Assembly: GCF_001968815.1 (NCBI RefSeq)
Contig: NZ_MIEQ01000070.1
Span: forward strand, 1-64,000
Source of the DNA: Motiliproteus sp. MSK22-1
GTDB taxonomy: Bacteria; Pseudomonadota; Gammaproteobacteria; Pseudomonadales; Balneatricaceae
Direction of reading: 5' to 3'
DNA: 64,000 bases
The translations under genes were made by a program, and so were the position numbers. Of the stretch, positions 1-8,205 are shown piece after piece; the stretch's first letter is position 1; the number at the start of each line of letters is the position of its first letter. The notes beneath the pieces are model-generated. The model was given only the letters and a program-made list of their open reading frames with translations, was not told where the DNA came from and made no database searches.

Positions 1-480
1 GGCTCGGGCAATGGCCAGGCATTGTTTCTCACCGCCGGACATGGTGCCGATGGCATGCTCCGGATCTCTCACATCAATTCCCATATCTGCCAGACCGGCA
101 CGGGCGATTTCGTTGGCACGCCTGGTGTCAAAGACCCTGAAAGGCCCCCATTTTTTGGTTAATTCTCTGCCCATAAAAAAGTTACGGGTCACACTCATCA
201 GCGGGACCAGTGCCAGATCCTGATAAACTGTTGCGATCCCCGCGTCGAGCGCATCGCGAGGGGAGTTGAATATTACCGGCTTACCTTCATAGTAAAACTC
301 ACCTTCGCTGGGCTTGTGGACACCGGCCAGGGTTTTGATCAGGGTTGATTTACCGGCACCGTTGTCACCCAGCAGGCAATGAACTTCGCCGGCTTTGACC
401 TGCATGTCGATATCTTTCAGGGCGATGACTGAACCGAAAAAACGGCTGACTTTTTTTAGCTCTAGAATGTATTCGCTCAT
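1..480 (-). CDS. Sugar/inositol ABC transporter ATP-binding protein (partial, 5' end only)
   Basis: The first 160 codons are inside the window; the rest runs off the left edge. The reverse-strand translation begins [16 protein letters not shown] and has a Walker A (GDNGAGKST, about residues 38-46) and the ABC signature ([14 protein letters not shown], about 146-159). The short spacing and the order of motifs fit the first half of an RbsA/XylG/IatA-type ATPase of the CUT2 family, which usually has two fused nucleotide-binding domains; whether both are present cannot be seen. The gene follows the permease by 32 bp in the same direction. Together with the divergent binding protein and iolB/iolG it most likely energises myo-inositol import at the inner membrane. 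The family is certain; the substrate is inferred from neighbours. Confidence 0.9.
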   Translation of the reverse strand, partial: MSEYILELKKVSRFFGSVIALKDIDMQVKAGEVHCLLGDNGAGKSTLIKTLAGVHKPSEGEFYYEGKPVIFNSPRDALDAGIATVYQDLALVPLMSVTRNFFMGRELTKKWGPFRVFDTRRANEIARAGLADMGIDVRDPEHAIGTMSGGEKQCLAIARA

Positions 481-512
481 GGTTTTTCTCCTTCCTTTGT
501 CAGCTCAGTCAG

Positions 513-1682
513 TTAGCGCGTTTCAGTCACACGCTTACGGACGTAATTGTTGAACAACACGGCCATCAGCAGCATGACCCCCAGGAAGACCCGGAACCAG
601 TCGGAATCGATTCCGGTAAAGAAAATACCCATCTGCACCACACCGAAGATCAGCGCGCCGAAACAAGCACCAATCACGGTACCGTAGCCGCCAGTGAGCA
701 GGGCACCACCGATAACGGCGGCGATAATGGCTTCAAATTCCTTAAGCAGACCCCGGTCCGCAGCGGCGGAGCCAAACTCAAGCACCTGACAGGCGGCGTA
801 AACGGTGGCGCAGAAGGCGGTAAAAACAAACAGCATGATTTTGACCCGATCCACCGGGACACCGACATTCCTGGCCGCTTTGTCATCTCCACCGGTAGCG
901 AAGATCCAGTTACCAAATGAGGTGCGCAGTAAAACCCAGCTGCAAACAATTGCCAGTACAATCCACCAGATGACCACCATGGGAATACCTTCAACAATGG
1001 GTGTTCCATCGGCATAGGCTTCCAGCAAACCGGCATCGGCCAGCCATTGACAGAGTCCCTGGCCGATCTGACCACCAAACATGGGGGCCAGCCAGTCGTT
1101 CTCGGCCAGATCACTGACGCCACTGATAATGGTTTTATTGGTGAACAGAATAGAAAGGGCGATGGTGAGACCGCGAAGAATAAACAGAAAGGCCAGCGAG
1201 ACGATAAAGGAGGGCAGGCCGGTTCGGACCACGGTGTAACCAATCAAGGCGCCGATGGCCATGGCACCGGTAAAGGCGAACAGAATACTTAACCAGACCG
1301 GCCAGCCCCAATAGGTGGCAGGGATGGCGATCATCATGCCGGCAAAGCCAATCATTGAGCCGATGGACAGATCAAATTCCCCGGCGATCATCAACAGACA
1401 GGCGCCAATGGCGATAATCCCAAGTTGGGCGGAAACGGTGGTCCAGTTCATGATTCCGTCAGCATTGAACATACCGGAGTCACCGGCTACCAGGGCGAAG
1501 AAGATAAACACCAGCAGAACGCCCGAGGCGGAGCCCAGCTCGGGACGATTGAGGAGCGTCCGGGTCAGAGAGACGCTGCGTACGCGCTCATCGGTCGCTT
1601 TTGAGTCGTTGTCTAGTGTGGTTGTCGTAGACATGATCTTTAACCTTGATTGTAATTGTTTTGTATTCTGGTCGTCGCTCAT
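513..1682 (-). CDS. CUT2-family ABC transporter permease (probable inositol)
   Basis: A membrane permease of about 389 residues with roughly ten hydrophobic segments, matching the BPD_transp_2 (RbsC/XylH/IatP) family. The stretch IGSMIGFAGMM and the late YGTVIGACFGALIFG segment are typical. A polar, cytoplasmic N-terminus of about 50 residues precedes the first helix. I prefer the ATG at 1682, which has AGAGG eight bases upstream, over the GTG at 1691. A start at the MSTTTT methionine further in is also possible. It is first in a leftward operon with the ATPase, and its promoter region is shared with the divergent binding-protein gene and an IolR-type site. Inositol as substrate is inferred from iolR, iolB and iolG nearby. 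Confidence 0.9.
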   Translation of the reverse strand: MSDDQNTKQLQSRLKIMSTTTTLDNDSKATDERVRSVSLTRTLLNRPELGSASGVLLVFIFFALVAGDSGMFNADGIMNWTTVSAQLGIIAIGACLLMIAGEFDLSIGSMIGFAGMMIAIPATYWGWPVWLSILFAFTGAMAIGALIGYTVVRTGLPSFIVSLAFLFILRGLTIALSILFTNKTIISGVSDLAENDWLAPMFGGQIGQGLCQWLADAGLLEAYADGTPIVEGIPMVVIWWIVLAIVCSWVLLRTSFGNWIFATGGDDKAARNVGVPVDRVKIMLFVFTAFCATVYAACQVLEFGSAAADRGLLKEFEAIIAAVIGGALLTGGYGTVIGACFGALIFGVVQMGIFFTGIDSDWFRVFLGVMLLMAVLFNNYVRKRVTETR

Positions 1683-2057
1683 CGAGTACACCTCTTCCTA
1701 CTTCATGTCTTTCCTACTTCTCTAAGGCCTGGTTTCAGCTTAGTACGAAAGGATTTGAAAGAGCTGATCGATAACCCGTAAATCAAGATAGAACAAATAT
1801 TCCAAAAAAACAACACGTGGAATAAAAATCACAAAATGTTTTGTCTGTTCGTCATTTGCTTGTATGTGAATACTGGTGAATTGAAGTTTGTGCGTAAAAA
1901 GAGTTGACATCAGATGGCATAAAGGGGAAATTGTAAAAATGGAATAAAAATTCCATAAAGACAAAAACAAGAATAAACATTTATTTGTCAAATCTAAACA
2001 GGAAAGATGTGCATCTGATGGCTATTCCTGTCTCACCTCAATGCTGGAGGAGAACAA
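1683..2057. promoter_or_regulatory. Divergent intergenic region of the ABC transporter
   Basis: This AT-rich spacer separates the leftward permease/ATPase operon from the rightward binding-protein gene and must hold promoters for both. It contains one GGAA-N6-TTCC palindrome (listed separately). A partial TTCC...GGAA arrangement around 1800-1823 is not a clean second site. I see no convincing small gene here. Confidence 0.6.
1941..1954. promoter_or_regulatory. Putative IolR operator GGAA-N6-TTCC
   Basis: The palindrome GGAATAAAAATTCC lies within the wider dyad ATGGAAT-AAAA-ATTCCAT. GGAA-N6-TTCC is the operator pattern described for the RpiR-type IolR repressor of Sinorhizobium inositol catabolism. 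An RpiR-type regulator gene with the same motif in front of it is encoded 1.3 kb away. The site is about 104 bp upstream of the binding-protein start and 259 bp upstream of the permease start. Confidence 0.7.
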
Positions 2058-3017
2058 GTGAAAAAGATAATAAAAACCACGTCTGCGATCGTACTGGCAG
2101 GTATTGCTACAGCAGGTGCCATCATGGCGCCGGTAGTGGCTCAGGCTGCTGATGAGCGAATTGTAATGATCAGTCATGCTCCTGATTCAGATTCATGGTG
2201 GAATACCATCAAGAATGCGATTAAGGAAGCGGGAGACCATGTTGGTTCCAAAGTGGAATACCGAAACCCACCGACTGGCGACTTGGCGGATATGGCCAGA
2301 ATTGTCGAGCAAGCGGTTGCAACTAATCCAGACGGTATCATCGTAACCATTGCCGATTATGATGTATTGAAAGGTCCATTGTTTAAGGCGAAGAAAAAGG
2401 GCATTCCTGTTATCACGATTAACTCGGGTACTCACCAGCAGAGTGAAGACCTGGGAGCATTATTACACGTAGGGCAGCCAGAGTACGACGCAGGATACGG
2501 TGCTGGCAAACAGGCCAAAAAAGCCGGGGTTACAAGCTTTCTATGTGTAAATCACTATATAACCAACCCTGCTTCCGTTGAGCGCTGTAAAGGTTTTGCA
2601 GACGCAATCGGTGTTGATCTGGATGGCAGTATGATCGATTCTCAAACCGACCCCACGGGTATTGAGAAAAAAGTACAGGCTTATCTGCGGAAAAATCCTA
2701 ACACTCAGGCCGTGTTGACGCTGGGACCAACCTCCGCCCATCCAACAATCCGTGCGCTGGATAAGATGCGCCTTTCTGGCAAAATTTATTTTTCTACGTT
2801 TGATTTGAGTAATGAAATTGCCAAAGCAATAAAAGCCGGTACGATCAATTTTGCTATTGATCAGCAGCCCTACCTGCAAGGATACATTCCTGTAATGGCG
2901 CTGACTCTGTACAGTCGATACGGCATCATTCCGAGCAACAACATTAATTCCGGTCCTGGTTTTATCAATAAGGACAACATTGAACTGGTAGAAAAGCTGG
3001 CGGGAGAGGTTCGGTAG
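2058..3017 (+). CDS. Periplasmic sugar/inositol-binding protein of ABC transporter
   Basis: A 319-residue exported binding protein of the Peripla_BP_4 (RbsB/IbpA) type. The signal peptide has lysines at 2, 3 and 6, a hydrophobic core to about residue 27 and a cleavage site near VVAQA-A (30/31). The mature start RIVMISHAPDSDSWW followed by the LADMARIVEQAVATNPDGIIV segment is typical of this fold. The start is GTG, with GGAGGAG five bases upstream. It lies divergent from the permease and ATPase that should be its partners and is followed by a strong hairpin before iolR. The IolR-type site in the promoter implies repression in the absence of inositol. The substrate is inferred from the locus, not from binding residues. 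Confidence 0.88.
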   Translation: MKKIIKTTSAIVLAGIATAGAIMAPVVAQAADERIVMISHAPDSDSWWNTIKNAIKEAGDHVGSKVEYRNPPTGDLADMARIVEQAVATNPDGIIVTIADYDVLKGPLFKAKKKGIPVITINSGTHQQSEDLGALLHVGQPEYDAGYGAGKQAKKAGVTSFLCVNHYITNPASVERCKGFADAIGVDLDGSMIDSQTDPTGIEKKVQAYLRKNPNTQAVLTLGPTSAHPTIRALDKMRLSGKIYFSTFDLSNEIAKAIKAGTINFAIDQQPYLQGYIPVMALTLYSRYGIIPSNNINSGPGFINKDNIELVEKLAGEVR

Positions 3018-3066
3018 CTATAAATGGCGGTAGTTATAACTGTTGTCAGTTATTGCCACAGAGCTG

Positions 3067-3098
3067 GCTGCAGTGAAGGCTATCGCCTTTACTGCAGC
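3067..3098 (+). terminator. Strong hairpin after the binding-protein gene
   Basis: Two 14-base arms (GCTGCAGTGAAGGC and GCCTTTACTGCAGC) pair with one G-U and a four-base loop (TATC), followed by ACCAATTTTC. The stem is strong but the T-run is short. It may end transcription of the binding-protein gene or protect its 3' end. Confidence 0.6.
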
Positions 3099-3230
3099 TA
3101 CCAATTTTCTCCTCAGGGAACGACTTACATAGAGTACAGGTAGCAACAACAAAGACGGGCGCTTGTAACCTCATGACGTTAAACCGTTGCGCTTAATTTA
3201 AAGGAAAATGAGATTGAATCAGGCAAAAAT

Positions 3231-3244
3231 GGAAAATTTGTTCC
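3231..3244. promoter_or_regulatory. Putative IolR operator GGAA-N6-TTCC (iolR promoter)
   Basis: GGAAAATTTGTTCC sits inside the longer dyad AAAATGGAA-N6-TTCCATTTT, about 66 bp upstream of the iolR start. It has the same architecture and spacing as the site at 1941-1954. This suggests autoregulation and control of the downstream iolB and iolG genes. Confidence 0.7.
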
Positions 3245-3309
3245 ATTTTGATTCTGACGCGTTTATAAAAGAGTAAAAGGGAGCTTGTTATCAGAATGAG
3301 GGTAGAGTT

Positions 3310-4155
3310 TTGGATAAAGCACCGGAAAATCTTAACGATTTAAAATCGGCTATTGCTGATGCCCACCCAGGGCTTAGCAAGCGTTTGAGGCAGGTCGCTC
3401 AGTACCTGTTGGATCATCCAAATGAAATTGCATTTGGTACTGTTGCCGTTATTTCGAAAGACGCGGGTGTGCATCCATCGACCCTGGTGCGGTTTGCTAA
3501 TGCATTTGGTTATACCGGCTTTACCGAAATGCAACGCCTGTTCCAGCAAAAGCTGTTGAAAGAGTCACCCAGTTACACTGAAAGAATTCGTATAGCCAGA
3601 GAAGAGTTAGGTGAAGAGGGGGAAGAGTCGCCCACTCAGTTGTTAGGACAATTTTCAGCCGCTAATGCCAATGCTTTAGATCACCTTAAGAATACGATTT
3701 CGGGAGAGGATCTGGAGCGGGCGGTGGACATTCTTGCTCAAGCTGAGGCAACTCATATTGTTGGTGTACGAAGAGCCTATGTTGTGGCTAGCTATTTCTC
3801 CTACGCACTTTGCCATATTGACCGAAGAGCATTTTTGGTTGATGGGGTTGGCGGAATGTACCGAGAACAGGCAGGTTCCATGAGTAGTAATGACGCAGTT
3901 ATCGCCGTCAGCTTTCATCCTTACGCTCAGGAAACGCAAAATGTTGCAAAAGCTGCAGCGGAAAAAGGTATACCGTTAATTGTGATTACAGATAGTCAGT
4001 TGAGTCCTCTGGCGTCAATCGCTTCTGTCTGCTTCACCATTAAAGAGGCAGAAGTGCACTCGTTCAGATCACTGACTTCATCGCTTTGCCTTGCGCAATC
4101 ATTATCGATAGGTCTGGCCTACCGGCTGGACAAACAAAAAGCACTTACTGCCTGA
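3310..4155 (+). CDS. iolR: RpiR/MurR-family transcriptional regulator (IolR-like)
   Basis: A 281-residue regulator with an N-terminal RpiR-type helix-turn-helix (about residues 10-85, with VAVISKDAGVHPSTLVRFAN) and a C-terminal SIS sugar-phosphate-binding domain (about 130-260, with VGVRRAYVVASYFSYAL and VIAVSFHPYAQET). The start is TTG, with GAGGG seven bases upstream; the TTG is immediately followed by the expected family N-terminus. The gene precedes iolB by 43 bp and two GGAA-N6-TTCC palindromes lie at this gene and at the transporter. By analogy with proteobacterial IolR it probably represses inositol genes until a pathway intermediate binds the SIS domain. The family is certain; the iolR assignment rests on context. 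Confidence 0.85.
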   Translation: MDKAPENLNDLKSAIADAHPGLSKRLRQVAQYLLDHPNEIAFGTVAVISKDAGVHPSTLVRFANAFGYTGFTEMQRLFQQKLLKESPSYTERIRIAREELGEEGEESPTQLLGQFSAANANALDHLKNTISGEDLERAVDILAQAEATHIVGVRRAYVVASYFSYALCHIDRRAFLVDGVGGMYREQAGSMSSNDAVIAVSFHPYAQETQNVAKAAAEKGIPLIVITDSQLSPLASIASVCFTIKEAEVHSFRSLTSSLCLAQSLSIGLAYRLDKQKALTA

Positions 4156-4198
4156 GCAATCGCCTGAATGTCTCGGCAGAATAACAAGGTTAACGAAC

Positions 4199-5020
4199 AT
4201 GGCAGAATTGTTATCGAGACCGTCAGCCCCGGATGCATCAGGGTGTATTCAGCGTATTACTCCAGAATCAGCAGGTTGGGAATACGTGGGGTTTGAGGTC
4301 TATCAGCTTAAACCCGGTCAGGTGTTGGAACAGCAAACCGGTGATCAGGAAGTTTGTTTGGTTCTGGTTACCGGAAAAGGGGATATAAAAACAAATAAAG
4401 AAGAATGGCATGGTCTTGGTGACCGGATGAGTGTCTTTCACCAGCAGGCTCCTTACAGTGTTTATGTCCCACCGAAGGATAGCTATCGAATGGTTGCAAC
4501 CACCGAAATGGAGCTGGCCGTTTGTAAGGCTCCGGCAGAAGGCAAGTTTCCAGCGCGGATTATCAAGCCTGAAGACTGTCAGTATGAGACTCGTGGTATT
4601 GGCACCAATCAGCGTCATGTATGCAATATTTTATTTGGTAATTTTGCGGCAGAAAAACTATTGGTGTGTGAGGTGATCACGCCCGATGGGAACTGGTCCA
4701 GTTATCCGCCTCATAAGCATGACCAGGATTCAGTGCCTGAGGAAACACGCCTGGAGGAAACCTACTATCATCGTATCAATCCTCCGCAGGGGTTCGCTTT
4801 TCAGAGGGTGTATACCGATGACCGCAGACTGGATGAAACCATGGCTGTTGAAAATCACAATGTGGTGATGGTACCCGAAGGTTATCACCCGGTAGGAACC
4901 CCTCACGGTTACGATCTGTATTACCTCAATGTGATGGCCGGACCCAAGAGAACATGGATTTTTAATAACGACCCAGATCACGAATGGATTATCGACGCAG
5001 ATAAAAATAGAGCGTCCTAA
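4199..5020 (+). CDS. iolB: 5-deoxy-glucuronate isomerase
   Basis: A 273-residue protein of the normal IolB length. IolB converts 5-deoxy-D-glucuronate to 5-dehydro-2-deoxy-D-gluconate in the cytoplasm during myo-inositol breakdown. The bicupin fold shows in two halves, the second with SYPPHKHDQD, LEETYYHRINPPQGF and the late VPEGYHPVGTPHGYDLYYLNVMAGP region (in segments). The histidines and glutamate of the second cupin (PPHKHD, EETYYH) are the expected metal ligands. AAGG lies nine bases before the ATG. It is between iolR and iolG in one direction. Confidence 0.95.
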   Translation: MAELLSRPSAPDASGCIQRITPESAGWEYVGFEVYQLKPGQVLEQQTGDQEVCLVLVTGKGDIKTNKEEWHGLGDRMSVFHQQAPYSVYVPPKDSYRMVATTEMELAVCKAPAEGKFPARIIKPEDCQYETRGIGTNQRHVCNILFGNFAAEKLLVCEVITPDGNWSSYPPHKHDQDSVPEETRLEETYYHRINPPQGFAFQRVYTDDRRLDETMAVENHNVVMVPEGYHPVGTPHGYDLYYLNVMAGPKRTWIFNNDPDHEWIIDADKNRAS

Positions 5021-5084
5021 ATACTTTTATTACCTTTCCAGACAGTTTTTGCCCTGGTTGGCAGGGTGGCTACGGAGAACGAAA

Positions 5085-6083
5085 ATGATTCGATTTGCGC
5101 TATTTGGTGCTGGCCGCATAGGCAAAATGCATGCTGACAATATTGCTGCTCATCCTAACGCTGAACTGCTTTATGTCTATGATCTGTACCAACCTTCTGC
5201 GACAGAAACAGCGGCGAAACATCAGGCTCAGGTAGCCGAGTCTGTTGAGCAGGCATTGAATGATGATCAGGTGAATGCCGTACTTATTGCCACGAGCACT
5301 GACACACATGTGGATCTATTGATCAAAGCGGCCAAAGCAGGCAAGGCTATTCTTTGTGAAAAGCCTATTGATTTGGATACTGACAGAGTAAATCGTTGCT
5401 GGGAAGAAATTAAAGATTGTGATGTGCCTATTCAGATCGGTTTTAACCGACGTTTTGACCCCAGTCATAATGAGGTCAAGCAAGCTGTTAGGGCCGGCGA
5501 TATTGGTGAACTGGAGCAATTGATCATTACCAGCCGTGACCCCGGGCTGGCGCCTCTGGAATATCTTAAGGTTTCTGGTGGAATTTTTCGGGATATGCTA
5601 ATCCATGATTTTGATATTGCGCGCTTTATTCTTGGAGAAGAACCGGTAGAGCTGCATGTAATCGGCAGCGCTTTGATTGATCCGGCTGTGGAAGAAATCG
5701 GTGATATTGACAGTGCGATGGTGTTGTTGAAAACAGCGAGCGGTAAACTGGTTCACATTAACGCTTCCCGTCGAGCAAGCTACGGTTATGACCAGCGTAT
5801 CGAAGCTTTTGGATCTGCGGGAATGGTGCAATCCAATAATCAGACTGCAACTTCTGTCAGTCGTTATACGGAACAGAGCACAGCAGTTAAGGGACCCTTG
5901 TTAAATTTCTTTATCGATCGTTACGGTGCTGCTTACGATTTACAGCTCGGTGCATTTATCGATGCCGTCTCTGCAGGAGAGCCCGTTTCGCCATCATTCG
6001 AGGATGGCCACCGTGCTCAGCAACTGGCGGACGCTGCCCAGCAGGCTCTGGATACAGGTGAAGTTGTTAGGCTTCAATGGTAG
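5085..6083 (+). CDS. iolG: Inositol 2-dehydrogenase (Gfo/Idh/MocA family)
   Basis: A 332-residue NAD-dependent dehydrogenase oxidising myo-inositol to scyllo-inosose. It has the Rossmann motif FGAGRIGKMHADN near residues 7-19, the catalytic lysine motif CEKPIDLD near 92-99, and the conserved active-site segment RDMLIHDFDIARF near 170-182. The ATG at 5085 has GGAGAACG just upstream and places the glycine motif at the right distance; the open frame continues upstream to a TTG at 5049 but that extension is not typical. It lies 64 bp downstream of iolB in what is probably one operon with iolR. A G13 tract follows the gene. Confidence 0.92.
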   Translation: MIRFALFGAGRIGKMHADNIAAHPNAELLYVYDLYQPSATETAAKHQAQVAESVEQALNDDQVNAVLIATSTDTHVDLLIKAAKAGKAILCEKPIDLDTDRVNRCWEEIKDCDVPIQIGFNRRFDPSHNEVKQAVRAGDIGELEQLIITSRDPGLAPLEYLKVSGGIFRDMLIHDFDIARFILGEEPVELHVIGSALIDPAVEEIGDIDSAMVLLKTASGKLVHINASRRASYGYDQRIEAFGSAGMVQSNNQTATSVSRYTEQSTAVKGPLLNFFIDRYGAAYDLQLGAFIDAVSAGEPVSPSFEDGHRAQQLADAAQQALDTGEVVRLQW

Positions 6084-6129
6084 CTGGTCGGTACTCGGTT
6101 TTTAAGGGTAAGTCTAAGAGGTGAGTTCA

Positions 6130-6142
6130 GGGGGGGGGGGGG
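6130..6142. repeat. Homopolymer tract of 13 G
   Basis: An uninterrupted run of 13 G lies 47 bp after iolG and 150 bp before the next gene. Such tracts are prone to slippage in the cell and to errors in sequencing, so the length may vary. Confidence 0.85.
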
Positions 6143-6183
6143 AGCGGTAATGATTTATTGCTCAACCCATTTGTGTTCAGTCG

Positions 6184-6226
6184 GTTTATATTCGATCTTG
6201 TTTATACTCAATCTGTTTATTCTCAG
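6184..6226. repeat. Imperfect 15-16 bp tandem repeat
   Basis: Three consecutive units begin GTTTATATTCGATCTT, GTTTATACTCAATCT and GTTTATTCTCAG. They fill the spacer before the orphan binding-protein gene. No function is evident. Confidence 0.6.
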
Positions 6227-6292
6227 TTTACATAGTTGTATCAGTGATATTTTTAAGGGAATATCCTAGGGTTCCAATAAGACGGGTGGCTT

Positions 6293-7150
6293 ATGGGTCT
6301 CAAATTTCTCAGTTTTCTTTTCCTGATTACTTTTTTGTCTTTGGCGCAAGGGCAGCCTGTCACGGTGTCTTATCCACGCCCGGCTGATAATGTACGTTGG
6401 AGCTATCAGATCGATTTATTGAAGTTGGCGCTGGAGCATTCGGAGGCAGAATACAGGCTGGTTGAGTCAGAGCTTGTTATGACTCAGTCGCGAATGGTGG
6501 CTGAAATACGTAGTGATCGTTTATCTGTTGGTTGGATGGGAACTTCCCGGGAATTGGAAAAAAACATGATTCCGATCCGTATTCCTTTGATGCGAGGATT
6601 GTTAGGGTATCGTATCTGTATCATTCATGCCGATAATCAACCTTTGTTTTCCGCCATCAGACGCTTGGATGACTGGCGAAAAATAAGTATTGGCCAAGGA
6701 TTGGGTTGGGCCGATGTCGGTATTTTGAAAGATGCGGGCTTTGATGTCTATGAAGCCACTTATCAATCGCTATTTCCTATGCTGGAAAATGGTCGTTTTG
6801 ATTGTTTTCTGCGGGGGATCAATGAAGCCAATGCCGAGGTCGCTGAGTGGAAGGGGGCTAACCCCAATTTAACCGTTGAAGATAACCTGCTGTTAGTCTA
6901 TCCCTTTGCAATGTTCTTTTTTGTCAGCAAAAATAACCCCCTGTTAGCCGATCAGATTGAAAAAGGGCTGGAAGCAGCCTACGCTGATGGCTCTTTTATG
7001 CAGTATTTTAATAATCACCCCAGTATTCGACGGATTCTTGAAGATACTCATGTAGCGTCCCGCCGCCGCTTTGATATCGACAACTCCTCCTTGTCTGAGG
7101 AAACTCGCCTTATCCCCTCTGTTTACTGGCATGATATAGAGAAGCCGTGA
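6293..7150 (+). CDS. Orphan periplasmic solute-binding protein (SBP_bac_3-like)
   Basis: A 285-residue exported protein with a signal peptide ending near residue 20 (LSLAQG-QPVTV). It has the two-lobed character of type 3 solute-binding proteins, for example the segment FDCFLRGINEANAEVAEWK and the late VYPFAMFFFVSKNNP, which resembles proteins related to amino-acid receptors. There is no transporter gene next to it and no enzymatic domain attached. It may serve a distant transporter or a sensory protein. The ATG is preceded by GGGTGG-rich sequence but a weak ribosome site. The spacer upstream contains a G13 tract and short tandem repeats. The ligand is unknown. Confidence 0.7.
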   Translation: MGLKFLSFLFLITFLSLAQGQPVTVSYPRPADNVRWSYQIDLLKLALEHSEAEYRLVESELVMTQSRMVAEIRSDRLSVGWMGTSRELEKNMIPIRIPLMRGLLGYRICIIHADNQPLFSAIRRLDDWRKISIGQGLGWADVGILKDAGFDVYEATYQSLFPMLENGRFDCFLRGINEANAEVAEWKGANPNLTVEDNLLLVYPFAMFFFVSKNNPLLADQIEKGLEAAYADGSFMQYFNNHPSIRRILEDTHVASRRRFDIDNSSLSEETRLIPSVYWHDIEKP

Positions 7151-7177
7151 TTGTCTGAAGACTCAGAAGAACGGACA

Positions 7178-8107
7178 TTAATCTACCGGAAATCCTCTTG
7201 GCTGATAGTCCTTGTCCCAATCCGGTGTTCCTCCAAAACGTTTCACCAGAAAATCTAGGAACGTACGCAGTGTTGCTGGCATATGGTGACGCGATACATA
7301 GGCTCCCCATATGGTCAGTCCCGAAGGTTCCCAGTCAGGTAGCAATCTTGTCAACTTTCCTTCTCGAATGAGAGGGCCTGCCAGATAGGTGGGTTGTAAT
7401 GCGATTCCTGCTCCGGCAATTGTAGCCCGGTTAAGCACCATCACTTCATTCGCGCTTAGATTTCCACTAACGGGTACATCAATCTCGGTGCCTTGTTTCT
7501 TAAAACGCCATTGCCCTTTACCGAAATTGGAATAGGTTAAACAGTTGTGATCCGTAATGTCTGCAGGGACTAACGGAGTGCCTTTGCGTTGAAGATAGTC
7601 TGGGGAGGCACAGACTACAGAGTGACAAGGGGCGATACGCCGAGCAACCATATTTGGATCTAATTCACCGGCGATACGGATAGCCAGATCGATACGGTTT
7701 TCAATCAGGTTAACGCTACGATCTTCTATCAGCAAATCAATGGAAACATCGGGATATAGATCCAGGTAGCTTGCTACTGCACTGGCGAGATGGGCCGAGC
7801 CAAAGGACATACTGGTGGTTACCCTTAACTGTCCATGAGGGGGGCCATCTTTTTGGCCTATTGAGCCTTGGAGATCTTCGGAAAGCTCCAGCATTTTCCG
7901 GCAGCGTAACAGACAGGCCTCTCCTGCCTCAGTCAAAGAGATTCGTCGAGTTGAACGTTGTAACAGGCGACAGCCCAACCAGCTCTCAAGCTCTTTTACG
8001 TGGCGTGTAACTTTAGCGCGAGACATCTCAAGATTATCTGCCGCAGCGGTAAAACTACCCCTAAGAGCGACTTCTGAAAACACTCGCATAGCTGCCAATC
8101 GGTCCAT
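7178..8107 (-). CDS. LysR-family transcriptional regulator
   Basis: A 309-residue LysR regulator beginning MDRLAAMRVFSEVALRGSFTAAAD. The helix-turn-helix is within the first 60 residues (NLEMSRAKVTRHVKELESWLG), followed by the LysR linker and a substrate-binding domain. The N-terminus resembles the CrgA/AaeR-like group. The open frame extends to 8128 through a TTG, but the ATG at 8107 matches the family start. It is transcribed divergently from the metallo-beta-lactamase-fold gene, starting 98 bp away, which is its most likely target. The inducer is unknown. Confidence 0.9.
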   Translation of the reverse strand: MDRLAAMRVFSEVALRGSFTAAADNLEMSRAKVTRHVKELESWLGCRLLQRSTRRISLTEAGEACLLRCRKMLELSEDLQGSIGQKDGPPHGQLRVTTSMSFGSAHLASAVASYLDLYPDVSIDLLIEDRSVNLIENRIDLAIRIAGELDPNMVARRIAPCHSVVCASPDYLQRKGTPLVPADITDHNCLTYSNFGKGQWRFKKQGTEIDVPVSGNLSANEVMVLNRATIAGAGIALQPTYLAGPLIREGKLTRLLPDWEPSGLTIWGAYVSRHHMPATLRTFLDFLVKRFGGTPDWDKDYQPRGFPVD

Positions 8108-8205
8108 ATGTTCACTTTTTTGAAACAAAGAAGTCTATTTTGCCCCGTTTATTAGATCGAAACAAGAAACTAGACTGACTGAAAATTCACTTGAGGAAAA
8201 TTGTT

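Noticed and set aside
674-1243. Long frames on alternative strands and phases within the permease gene
   Set aside because: They have no family similarity, no ribosome sites and overlap a clear permease; they are shadows.
6240-6282. GGAA...TTCC pair upstream of the orphan binding-protein gene as an IolR site
   Set aside because: The spacing is ten bases rather than six, so it does not fit the motif.
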